From NCBI RefSeq assembly GCF_029767755.1, contig NZ_JARUQS010000001.1, positions 310,001-374,000 on the forward strand: a DNA stretch of 64,000 bases, given 5' to 3'. Both the position numbers and the translations under genes were made by a program. Origin of the DNA: Thiomicrorhabdus sp. zzn3 (lineage in GTDB: Bacteria; Pseudomonadota; Gammaproteobacteria; Thiomicrospirales; Thiomicrospiraceae). Shown piece by piece: positions 47,416-55,069 of this stretch (position 1 is the stretch's first letter; each line of letters opens with the position of its first letter). The notes under the pieces are model-generated. The model was not told the DNA's origin and did not search any database. It saw nothing but the letters and a program-made list of their open reading frames with translations.

Positions 47416-47445
47416 AAAAACCTCCTTCGGGAGGTTTTTTTTTTT
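47416..47445 (+). terminator. Intrinsic terminator after the lipoprotein gene
   Basis: AAAAACCTCC (47416-47425), loop TTCG, GGAGGTTTTT (47430-47439), then T to 47445. A GC-rich 5-bp core with a UUCG tetraloop and a long U-run makes a textbook intrinsic terminator. It isolates the lipoprotein transcript from the Wza-like gene. Confidence 0.9.
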
Positions 47446-47548
47446 GCAATGCGCTAAAAAAATTAGGGTTGTGTGGGTTTTTGTCACAAAAAATGCTTAT
47501 ACTCTGTTATTGATTTTAAATTCGACGGTTTTTATCAGGTTTTTAACA

Positions 47549-50044
47549 ATGCGATTCAGTTTTCGTCTTCCGACAGTGGCATTATGGTTTTTGGTGTTGA
47601 TTTCTTGGCAGGTTCATGCGGCTGTGCCTAAGCTTGATCAGGACCAAATCGATTTATTTAAATCATTGCCGAAGGAGCAGCAACAAAAATTGCTGGACTC
47701 ACAGGGCCTGAGTTCGGGTCTTCTCAAGGGCAATTTAAAGCAGGAAGAGGCTACCGAGCCTTTTGTCGATACGGTTAAACCTCTTTTGACTGACGATGAA
47801 GAGCTTCAGGACAATGGTGTTGACACAGTTTATGAAGTGGGAGTTCAACCTCTAAAACGTTTTGGTGCGGAGTTGTTTGCCGGTCAGCCCACCACCTTTG
47901 CGCCGGTTAACGATATCCCGGTACCAACCGACTATATTTTAGGGCCGGGCGATCAGTTGAAGGTTCAGCTTTACGGCGCTAAAAATAACGCTTACGAGCT
48001 GGTTCTGGATCGAAACGGGCAGATTAATTTTCCTGAAATTGGTCCGGTGAACCTGGCTGGCTTGAGCTTTTCCGAAGCGAAGTCCGTCCTGATCAAACGT
48101 ATCGAAAGCTTGGGGATGGGGGTGAATGCCAGCATTACCATGGGGGAACTGCGCTCGTTTCGCATTTTTGTGATGGGCGAATCGAGAACGCCGGGATCTT
48201 ATCTGGTGAGTGGTATGGCGACGATGACGCACGCGTTGTATGTCAGTGGCGGGATTTCAGAGATTGGTTCTTACCGAAACATTCAGCTTAAGCGAAAAGG
48301 CAAACTGATTGCTACGTTGGACTTATATGATCTGTTGGTGCATGGCGATACCCAAGATGATGCCCGCTTACAGCCGGGCGATACCGTTTTTATTCCACCC
48401 GCCGGTAATCTGGTGACTCTGCGTGGTGAAGTGCAGCGTCCAGCGATTTATGAATTAAAAAATGAAAAGACCTTAGCTGATGCCATGCGTTTAGCCGGGG
48501 GCATGAAGCCGACCGCCTTGACTTCAGGTGTTAATATTACGCGGATTGAGCATAATGGGCTGTCAGTAGTTAAAAGTATTGATTTGGCAGTGAGCGATGT
48601 ACGTTCGGTGGAGTTGATTGATGGCGATGAGGTTGAAATAAAGCGCGTTTCCGATGTGCTTAATAGGGTTGTAGAATTGAATGGCAAGGTTCTGCATCCT
48701 GGAGTATATCAGTGGTCAAAAGGATTAACCCTGGGGCAGCTACTGGAAGGGTACGAAGATTTTGAAAGAGAGGCTGATTTAAGCTATCTGGTCATTCTGC
48801 GCCAGAAACAGGTAGGCGCACCTTATGAGGTGGTCAATGCTGATTGGAATGCGATTCGTAAAGGCACGGCGGCTGATGTGATTTTATGGCCTCAGGATCA
48901 GGTGTTTGTACTGGATCGCGATGATGGTGAGGCTAGAAGAGAATTGGTAGGCCGTATTTTAGACAAACTGTATCAACAGGCTACGTCCGAAAATGGCGCC
49001 AGTATCGCCTCGGTGTCAGGTATGGTGCGTTTTCCTGGCGTGTACCCGTTAGGCGATTCGGATCGTGTCAATGATTTGATTCGTGCCGCAGGAGGACTTA
49101 AAGAACAGGCCATGCTGAATGGTACGGATTTGGTTCGTTACGACATTGTGGATGGTGAGAAGCGTGAGGTAGAGCGTATTCACTTTAACCTGATGCAGGC
49201 CCTGAAAGGTGATGAGCAGAATAACTTCAAGCTCAAAGCTTATGATCAGTTAAGCATCAAGCAGGTGTCGGACTGGTCGGACGCCTCACACCAAGTCACG
49301 ATTAAAGGGGAAGTGCGTTACCCTGGAACCTATACGATTGCACCAGGTGAAACGTTGGAGTCTGTTTTACAGCGTGCGGGAGGCTTTAGCGAATGGGCTG
49401 CACCTGAAAACGCGATTTTTATCCGCGAGCAGTTAAAAGCGCAGGAAGAACGGGAGTTGCAGCAACTGGCAATGGAGCTTGAGAAAAACCTGTTACTGGC
49501 GGCACGCCGTGATGCCGGTATTATGGAAAATAATAATGGCCCTGCGATGATTGCAATGGGGGAATCCTTGATTGAAAAGATCAAGCAAACCCCGGCGATT
49601 GGTCGCTTGGTTGTAGGGCTGGATCCGGATAACCCGGCTCGCTATGCCTCGACGATGAAGGTGGAAATGCGCGATAAAGATGTGCTGTATGTGCCCAAAC
49701 GTTCTAATGAAGTGGTGATTATGGGTGAGGTATCACGCACCATTTCGGTGATTCATGAAGAAGGTAAACGCGCCACCGATTATATCGCGATGAGCGGTGG
49801 ACTGACCAAGCGTGCCGACAGCGATTCCATTTACGTGGTACACGGTGACGGTGCGATTGAGCGTTTAGAGCTGGGCTGGTTCAGTACCGATGAAAATCTG
49901 GAAATTCTACCGGGAGACACCATTGTGGTGCCCATGGATGTAGAACGCATCAATCCGATTATTACTTGGACCAATGTGTCTAAGATTTTGGCAAATTTTG
50001 CTGTGTCTGCGGCAACCTTGAAGACCATTGGGGTGTTTGACTGA
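47549..50044 (+). CDS. Large Wza-like polysaccharide export protein with several SLBB domains
   Basis: An exported protein of 831 residues forming or contributing to the outer-membrane polysaccharide channel. The signal peptide is MRFSFRLPTVALWFLVLISWQVHA. A poly-export domain (PTDYILGPGDQLKVQLYG, about 120-190) is followed by repeated SLBB domains, each ending in DxxxIP-like strands (RLQPGDTVFIPPAG, LWPQDQVFVLDR, EILPGDTIVVPMD). It is more than twice the length of E. coli Wza (about 380) because of the extra SLBB copies. The frame is open from 47444, but that TTG lies inside the terminator T-run, so ATG 47549 with the signal peptide is the start. A candidate -10 (TATACT, 47498-47503) lies upstream without a good -35. 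Confidence 0.88.
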   Translation: MRFSFRLPTVALWFLVLISWQVHAAVPKLDQDQIDLFKSLPKEQQQKLLDSQGLSSGLLKGNLKQEEATEPFVDTVKPLLTDDEELQDNGVDTVYEVGVQPLKRFGAELFAGQPTTFAPVNDIPVPTDYILGPGDQLKVQLYGAKNNAYELVLDRNGQINFPEIGPVNLAGLSFSEAKSVLIKRIESLGMGVNASITMGELRSFRIFVMGESRTPGSYLVSGMATMTHALYVSGGISEIGSYRNIQLKRKGKLIATLDLYDLLVHGDTQDDARLQPGDTVFIPPAGNLVTLRGEVQRPAIYELKNEKTLADAMRLAGGMKPTALTSGVNITRIEHNGLSVVKSIDLAVSDVRSVELIDGDEVEIKRVSDVLNRVVELNGKVLHPGVYQWSKGLTLGQLLEGYEDFEREADLSYLVILRQKQVGAPYEVVNADWNAIRKGTAADVILWPQDQVFVLDRDDGEARRELVGRILDKLYQQATSENGASIASVSGMVRFPGVYPLGDSDRVNDLIRAAGGLKEQAMLNGTDLVRYDIVDGEKREVERIHFNLMQALKGDEQNNFKLKAYDQLSIKQVSDWSDASHQVTIKGEVRYPGTYTIAPGETLESVLQRAGGFSEWAAPENAIFIREQLKAQEERELQQLAMELEKNLLLAARRDAGIMENNNGPAMIAMGESLIEKIKQTPAIGRLVVGLDPDNPARYASTMKVEMRDKDVLYVPKRSNEVVIMGEVSRTISVIHEEGKRATDYIAMSGGLTKRADSDSIYVVHGDGAIERLELGWFSTDENLEILPGDTIVVPMDVERINPIITWTNVSKILANFAVSAATLKTIGVFD

Positions 50045-51072
50045 TGAGTGAGTCACTGCAAAAACAATCAAGGCTAAATGAAACCCAGCAGGCCTGCTAT
50101 TCAGGGATTGATCAGAGTGATGAAATCGACTTAGTGGAACTGTTTTCGGTACTCGCTAAAAGAAAATGGTTCATTATCCTGTTTAGCTTAGGGCTGGCCA
50201 TGGTCACAGCGGTGATCGCTTTACAGATTCCCAATCAGTATCAGGCTAAAGTGCTCATGGTGCCTGTCAATTCCGGTTCCGGCGGCGGGCTGTCATCACT
50301 CGCTTCAAAATATGGTGGTTTAGCGAGTATGGCCGGCATAGAGCTGCCTCAGGCTGGCGGGGATATGACCCAGGAAGCGATCAGTGTTTTAAAGTCCAGA
50401 CGCTTTATCAATAGTTTTATTACCGAACATGAGCTCAAACCGGTGTTGTTTTATGAGCAATGGGATGCCGATCAGAAGCAGTGGCGGGTAGAGTCGGAAG
50501 GTTGGGGCACAAGGCTGAAAGCCCTGGCAGGCATTGACACTTCGAAGAAAACGCCGTCTTACCCGGGGAAAGAGGAATTGAGTCCTGGCGAGCCCTCTCT
50601 TTGGGAAGCTTATAAACTTTTTAACCAAGGTATTCTTCAGGTCAGTGAGGATAAGAAAACGGCTGCGATTACTCTGTCGGTAGAATGGTACGATCCCGTT
50701 TTGGCGGCGCAGTGGGCCAATCAGTTGGTTAAGGAGCTGAATGCCAAATTACGCGACGAGACCATTCAGAAATCGCAGAGAACGATTGAATACTTGCAAG
50801 AACAGATTCAGCAGACGAATCTGGTTGAATTGCGTGAAATTCTGTTTGGACTGATAGAAGAGCACGTCAAGAAAATTACCCTAGCGAAAACCCACGAAGA
50901 ATTTGTATTTAAGGTGATTGATCCGGCGGTGGTTCCGGAAGAGAAATCCAAGCCCAAACGAGGGCTGATAGTCGCTGTGGTTTTTGTATTAGGCCTGATG
51001 CTGTCTGTATTTATTGTGCTGATTCAGAATTGGCGAGCGCAAAATAAAGTATTAGACGATTTAAAAAGCTAA
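50044..51072 (+). CDS. Wzz-type chain-length / co-polymerase protein (first copy)
   Basis: A 342-residue inner-membrane protein: N-terminal membrane helix (WFIILFSLGLAMVTAVIALQI, about 39-59), periplasmic domain, C-terminal helix (GLIVAVVFVLGLMLSVFIVL). No C-terminal tyrosine-kinase domain is present, so it is a Wzz rather than a Wzc. It sets the number of repeat units. A Gly/Ser-rich segment (NSGSGGGLSSLASKYGGLASM) follows the first strand. It overlaps the Wza-like gene by one base (TGATG). Confidence 0.9.
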   Translation: MSESLQKQSRLNETQQACYSGIDQSDEIDLVELFSVLAKRKWFIILFSLGLAMVTAVIALQIPNQYQAKVLMVPVNSGSGGGLSSLASKYGGLASMAGIELPQAGGDMTQEAISVLKSRRFINSFITEHELKPVLFYEQWDADQKQWRVESEGWGTRLKALAGIDTSKKTPSYPGKEELSPGEPSLWEAYKLFNQGILQVSEDKKTAAITLSVEWYDPVLAAQWANQLVKELNAKLRDETIQKSQRTIEYLQEQIQQTNLVELREILFGLIEEHVKKITLAKTHEEFVFKVIDPAVVPEEKSKPKRGLIVAVVFVLGLMLSVFIVLIQNWRAQNKVLDDLKS

Positions 51073-51124
51073 AAAAATAGATTGAGAGATTTCTCTTGGG
51101 CAGTTTGTTGCATTAGAGATAATA

Positions 51125-51160
51125 AAAAAGCCCCGCTATCTTAAAGGTGCGGGGCTTTTT
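51125..51160. terminator. Bidirectional terminator between the two wzz genes
   Basis: AAAAAGCCCCGC (starting at 51125) and GCGGGGCTTTTT (51149-51160) pair perfectly around a 12-base loop, with A-runs and T-runs on both sides. It can end the plus-strand transcript of the first wzz and the minus-strand transcript of the second. Confidence 0.92.
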
Positions 51161-51169
51161 ATTTTGCCT

Positions 51170-52291
51170 TTATGTTATTAATTGGACTTGGCTGATGGAT
51201 ACAGGGTTTTGATGGTTTTTAATTGCTCTTCTGATCAGGGCGATAAAGACACCCAGCATCAGACCTAAAACCCCACCAACAGCCACAATCAGAGCTTTTT
51301 TGGGTTTGGCTGGGGAGGCTGGCGGTATGGCATATTGATCCACTGTGACCACGGCAAATTTGTTTACATCGAGCTTAAGTTCTTGTAGCTCGGTTAGGTT
51401 TTGTTGCAGGCCGCGCAACTGGCTAATGAATGGATCGTCATTTTCCCGTTTTCTAAGCGCGTTTAATTCGGCTTCGAGTAGTTTATAGCCCAGATAGTAG
51501 GTTGGCAGCCCTTGGTTGGCGACACCTTGAACATTGATTTGTGGGCCGGCGGACAATGGATCGGCCAGATTTAATGATCTGGCGATGTTAGCCGCTTCTT
51601 CAAGCCGGGCAATTCGATCCAGACGGCGCTCTTTTTCAATTTTTCTTAGGCTGGCGATTCTATCGTGCAGACGCTGTTTGCGGATATTCAGTTCGGATTG
51701 AATATCCTTAAGGTATTGCTGAGCTGTTTTTATCTGTGCAAGTCGCACCAGTTCATTCAAGATGTCTGCCGTTTCTTGAGGGGAACGTTTTAATGCAAGG
51801 TCAATTGAAACTTCATTGCTGGTACTGTTTTTCTTAGGTGTGTGCACACTGATGTCGCTGGAAAATGTTTCAAAGGCTATGTTTCGAATGGCATCTTGCT
51901 CGTTTTTAGCTTTTTTTTCAAAGTCCGGCTGGTATAGGGAAATCAGATTGAATTGGTTGAAAATAGCTTGACTGACATCACGAGATCTCAAGTGTTCAAT
52001 AAAGTTCTTATACACCTCTTCTGGTTGATAGAAATCACTGCCGGTTACAAGGTTTAACGCATTCATCTCTTGCACGTCTTCGACAGAAGGCGGAAGGAAA
52101 TAAGCGGTTGCTTTATAGACAGGCGTGGCTGTAAAGGCATATAGCAATGCAAGGAGGGTGGCAGCAAGAAAGCTGATGATGACAGTCCATTTCTCTTGGA
52201 GTATTCCATTCCATAGTTCAAACAGGTCTATTTCATCGTTATATGTGTTGTTAGAGGCTGGTAAAGAAGGGGCTTGGTTTTCTTGACTCAT
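51170..52291 (-). CDS. Wzz-type chain-length protein (second copy, opposite strand)
   Basis: A 373-residue inner-membrane protein with the Wzz layout: DEIDLFELWNGILQEKWTVIISFLAATLLALLYAF at the N-terminus, a long periplasmic coiled-coil-like region (about 170-300, rich in Arg, Glu and Leu), then the proline-rich PPASPAKPKKALIV lead into the second helix (VGGVLGLMLGVFIALI). ATG 52291 is preferred; a TTG at 52321 would add ten residues. It is clearly different from the first Wzz in its periplasmic part, so the two may set different chain lengths or serve different polymers. It is transcribed toward the first copy. Confidence 0.9.
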   Translation of the reverse strand: MSQENQAPSLPASNNTYNDEIDLFELWNGILQEKWTVIISFLAATLLALLYAFTATPVYKATAYFLPPSVEDVQEMNALNLVTGSDFYQPEEVYKNFIEHLRSRDVSQAIFNQFNLISLYQPDFEKKAKNEQDAIRNIAFETFSSDISVHTPKKNSTSNEVSIDLALKRSPQETADILNELVRLAQIKTAQQYLKDIQSELNIRKQRLHDRIASLRKIEKERRLDRIARLEEAANIARSLNLADPLSAGPQINVQGVANQGLPTYYLGYKLLEAELNALRKRENDDPFISQLRGLQQNLTELQELKLDVNKFAVVTVDQYAIPPASPAKPKKALIVAVGGVLGLMLGVFIALIRRAIKNHQNPVSISQVQLIT

Positions 52292-52492
52292 TGAGTAATT
52301 CCAGTCTGTGTGTATTAGCAAATTTCCGATGTATATTCAGAAAATCAGTGTAGGAAATTCTACTACATATGGCCTTTTTGTGTGGATTTATCCCTTTTTT
52401 ATCTTCTTCAAGTTGGTGTGATTAACAAAATTCTAGTTTCTGAAAGTGGCTGTTTAAGAGTTTTGCTTTTATGATAAAAGTTTATTAGTATT

Positions 52493-52513
52493 AAGTACGT
52501 ACTTTGTAGTACT
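52493..52513. promoter_or_regulatory. AGTAC palindrome cluster upstream of comEA
   Basis: AAGTACGTACTT (52493-52504) is a perfect 12-bp palindrome, followed after three bases by a second palindromic AGTACT (52508-52513). The cluster ends 27 bases before the comEA ATG, where an operator would be expected. The regulator is unknown. The rest of 52292-52492 is AT-rich and holds no gene that I can support. Confidence 0.4.
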
Positions 52514-52540
52514 TTATTTTTTTAGCTTGGAGAAATTAAG

Positions 52541-52798
52541 ATGTTGAATAAAATCTTGGTATTGATTGGTGCTTTCATCGTTTCTGTTAGTGCTTATGCA
52601 AGTCCGGTGAATGTGAATACGGCGTCGCCAGATGAAATTGCTTCGGCTTTAAAGGGGATTGGACCGGCCAAAGCCGCGGCGATTTCTACCTATTGCAAAG
52701 AAATGTCTTGTTCCAAACCGGAAGATTTATTGGCCGTAAAAGGCATTGGAGAGAAGACGCTGGAAAAAATCAAAAGCGATCTTCGTTTTGAAAAATGA
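52541..52798 (+). CDS. comEA: ComEA-type helix-hairpin-helix DNA-binding protein
   Basis: An exported DNA-binding protein of 85 residues. The signal peptide (about 1-20, ending AYA) is followed by the ComEA signature PVNVNTASPDEIASALKGIGPAKA and a second hairpin VKGIGEKTL. In naturally competent Gram-negative bacteria ComEA binds incoming double-stranded DNA in the periplasm and ratchets it through the outer membrane. Two Cys residues (YCKEMSC) could form a disulfide. GGAGA lies before the ATG. The stop overlaps the opening of the ligase frame (ATGA). Confidence 0.85.
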   Translation: MLNKILVLIGAFIVSVSAYASPVNVNTASPDEIASALKGIGPAKAAAISTYCKEMSCSKPEDLLAVKGIGEKTLEKIKSDLRFEK

Positions 52799-52824
52799 AG
52801 TTGATAGAAATTGTTGAGAGCTTT

Positions 52825-53727
52825 ATGAAATCTCGAATTTGGACAGGCCTGGTGGTTTTACCGGGCCTTTTTTGTTTTTGGGCTGCTGCATTATTAGCAA
52901 ATGATACTGCCCCAATTTCTGGTGAACCACCTAAGCTATTGCTGTTGAAGCACTATAATGAAAAACAGGATATAACTGGTTGGCTGATGAGTGAAAAGCT
53001 TGATGGTGTGCGTGCTTATTGGGATGGAAAATATTTAATCAGCCGTCAAGGTAAGCGGTTTGCTGTGCCCGCCTGGTTTACTCAAAACTTTCCACCTTTT
53101 GCATTGGATGGCGAACTGTGGTTAGGGAGGGGGAAGTTTTCCGAGACCGTTGCGATCGTTAATCGGCTTGAACCACATGATGGCTGGAGGGAATTAGGCT
53201 ATTACATTTTTGAGGTGCCAAATCAATCTGGAGGCTTTCTGGCACGTTTATCGGTATTGGAAGACTATTTAGGCCGTTTTCCGGCGCCTTACTTGCACAT
53301 CATTGAGCAGGTGCCAGTCCGGAATAATGATCACGTAAAGCAGTCCTTACAGAATGTGATTCATTCGGGTGGAGAAGGCTTGGTGGTCAGAAACCCAAAG
53401 GTACTTTATGCTGTTGGCCGATCCGATCAGGCGTTAAAGGTAAAATTAAAACAGGACGCAGAATGTACGGTCAGGGGGTATACGCTGGGAAACGGTAAGT
53501 ATACAGGCCAGGTGGGGGCGTTATTATGCCGTTTGACTGACGGGGAGTTTAATCAGCTATCCGCAGATCAAAGAATCATTAAAATCGGTAGCGGCTTGAG
53601 TGATGCGGAGAGAAAACTGCCTCCGCAGATTGGTGCTTTAATCACCTTTCAGTATTCCGGGCTGACCAAAACAGGCCTGCCCAGATTTCCGGTGTTTTTG
53701 AGAATTCGTGAAGATAGAGTCGATTAA
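52825..53727 (+). CDS. ATP-dependent DNA ligase with signal peptide (LigE-like, periplasmic)
   Basis: A minimal ATP-dependent ligase of 300 residues. The adenylation site is SEKLDGVRAYWDG with Lys58 as the nucleophile (KxDG). Other nucleotidyltransferase motifs are FALDGELW, GGEGLVVRNP and LKVKLKQDAECTV, followed by an OB-fold domain ending PVFLRIRED. A hydrophobic leader (VVLPGLFCFWAAALLA) indicates export. LigE enzymes are known from competent Proteobacteria and are predicted to repair nicked DNA in the periplasm. I chose ATG 52825 because it gives a normal signal peptide; an in-frame ATG at 52795, overlapping the comEA stop, would add ten residues with two Glu before the hydrophobic core. 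Confidence 0.85.
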   Translation: MKSRIWTGLVVLPGLFCFWAAALLANDTAPISGEPPKLLLLKHYNEKQDITGWLMSEKLDGVRAYWDGKYLISRQGKRFAVPAWFTQNFPPFALDGELWLGRGKFSETVAIVNRLEPHDGWRELGYYIFEVPNQSGGFLARLSVLEDYLGRFPAPYLHIIEQVPVRNNDHVKQSLQNVIHSGGEGLVVRNPKVLYAVGRSDQALKVKLKQDAECTVRGYTLGNGKYTGQVGALLCRLTDGEFNQLSADQRIIKIGSGLSDAERKLPPQIGALITFQYSGLTKTGLPRFPVFLRIREDRVD

Positions 53728-53731
53728 CCGA

Positions 53732-54913
53732 CTAAGCCTTCATAAACGCATTCATACGATCCAGTGCATTCACCAGATTTTCCATGCTGGTGGCAAAGGA
53801 GATGCGCAGATGTTTATCTGCTCCGAACCCTGAGCCCGGTACGGCTGCAACCAATTGTTCTTCCAATAATGCTGAAGCAAAATCGGTATCGGTTTCAAAC
53901 CCTTTGATCCTCATGGCTTCGGAAATATCCATAAACGCATAAAAGGCGCCGTCGGCGTGAATGCATTTAAAGCCCGGAATCTGATTAACACGCTCTACCA
54001 CATATTCGTGGCGTTTTTTGAATTCCGCCAGCATGGTTTGAATGCACGCTTGGGAGCCGTTCAGCGCTTCGACCGAAGCCGCCTGTGAAATCGAGCATGG
54101 ATTAGAGGTGCTTTGCGACTGCACTTTGCGCATGCCGGTAATGATATCTGCCGGTCCGCCAGCATAGCCGATACGCCAGCCGGTCATCGAATAGGCCTTA
54201 GACACTCCATTCATGACCACGGTGCGGTCGTAAAGCTCCGGGCAGACTTCCAGGATGTTGGTAAATGGCATATCCCCCAGCAGAATATGCTCGTACATGT
54301 CGTCGGAGGCGATAATCACGTCCGGATGCTGTTTTAACACCTCTCCCAAGGCTTTCAGTTCATCGGCTGAGTAAACGGCCCCGGTCGGGTTGGATGGACT
54401 GTTGATGACGACCATGCGGGTGTTAGCGGTGATGGCCGCTTGCAGCTGTTCTGGGGTGATTTTGAAGCCTTGATCAATACCGGCTTCCACAATCACCGGT
54501 ACGCCACCCGCCAATAAGGCCATATCGGGATAAGAAACCCAGTAAGGCGCTGGAATGATCACTTCGTCGCCGTCATTCAACACGGCTTGGCAGAGGTTAA
54601 AGAAACTTTGTTTACCACCGGATGAGACCAGAATTTGGTTGGCGGCATACTCCAGGTGATTGTCACGCTTGAATTTAGCGATAATGGCTTCTTTCAATTC
54701 TGGGGTTCCATCCACTGCGGTGTAACGAGTTTGTCCTTCTTGAATGGCTTTGATTCCGGCCGCTTTGATGTGGTCCGGCGTGTCGAAATCCGGTTCGCCG
54801 GCACCAAGGCTGATAATATCTTTTCCGGCACGTTTCAGTTCGGCCGCTTTGGCGGTAATCACAAGGGTCAGGGAAGGTTTTACTCGATTGACGCGATCAG
54901 ATAGGGTTGCCAT
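53732..54913 (-). CDS. aspC: Class I aspartate-type aminotransferase
   Basis: A PLP enzyme of 393 residues from the aspartate/prephenate aminotransferase group (subgroup I-gamma). Seen: LGAGEPDFDTPDHIKAAG at the N-terminus, NSPSNPTGAVYS, and the PLP-lysine region NGVSKAYSMTGWRIGYAGG. The reaction is amino transfer between aspartate or prephenate and 2-oxoglutarate; which substrate is preferred is uncertain. It is transcribed divergently from uvrB across a 156-base gap and converges with the ligase gene, with only four bases between stops. Confidence 0.92.
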   Translation of the reverse strand: MATLSDRVNRVKPSLTLVITAKAAELKRAGKDIISLGAGEPDFDTPDHIKAAGIKAIQEGQTRYTAVDGTPELKEAIIAKFKRDNHLEYAANQILVSSGGKQSFFNLCQAVLNDGDEVIIPAPYWVSYPDMALLAGGVPVIVEAGIDQGFKITPEQLQAAITANTRMVVINSPSNPTGAVYSADELKALGEVLKQHPDVIIASDDMYEHILLGDMPFTNILEVCPELYDRTVVMNGVSKAYSMTGWRIGYAGGPADIITGMRKVQSQSTSNPCSISQAASVEALNGSQACIQTMLAEFKKRHEYVVERVNQIPGFKCIHADGAFYAFMDISEAMRIKGFETDTDFASALLEEQLVAAVPGSGFGADKHLRISFATSMENLVNALDRMNAFMKA

Positions 54914-54946
54914 GTAGTGTTTCTCTCGAAATAGGGTGGAAGCCTG

Positions 54947-54952
54947 TATAAT
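54947..54952 (+). promoter_or_regulatory. Possible -10 element upstream of uvrB
   Basis: TATAAT matches the -10 consensus exactly and lies in the divergent aspC-uvrB gap, about 118 bases before the uvrB GTG. No -35 of good quality stands at the right spacing. No LexA-type CTG-N10-CAG box was recognised in the gap. Confidence 0.3.
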
Positions 54953-55069
54953 ATTGCAATTTATTTGCAGTGTTCGGCGTGTTTTTCTGCCGAGGTCATA
55001 AAATTGTCATTTTACTGGATTTTAAGCTGGTTTTTAACCGATTTTATAAGCATTTAACGGGATTTTATC

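Noticed and set aside
47444-47548. A TTG start giving an 866-residue Wza-like protein
   Set aside because: The TTG falls inside the T-run of the lipoprotein terminator; ATG 47549 begins a normal signal peptide.
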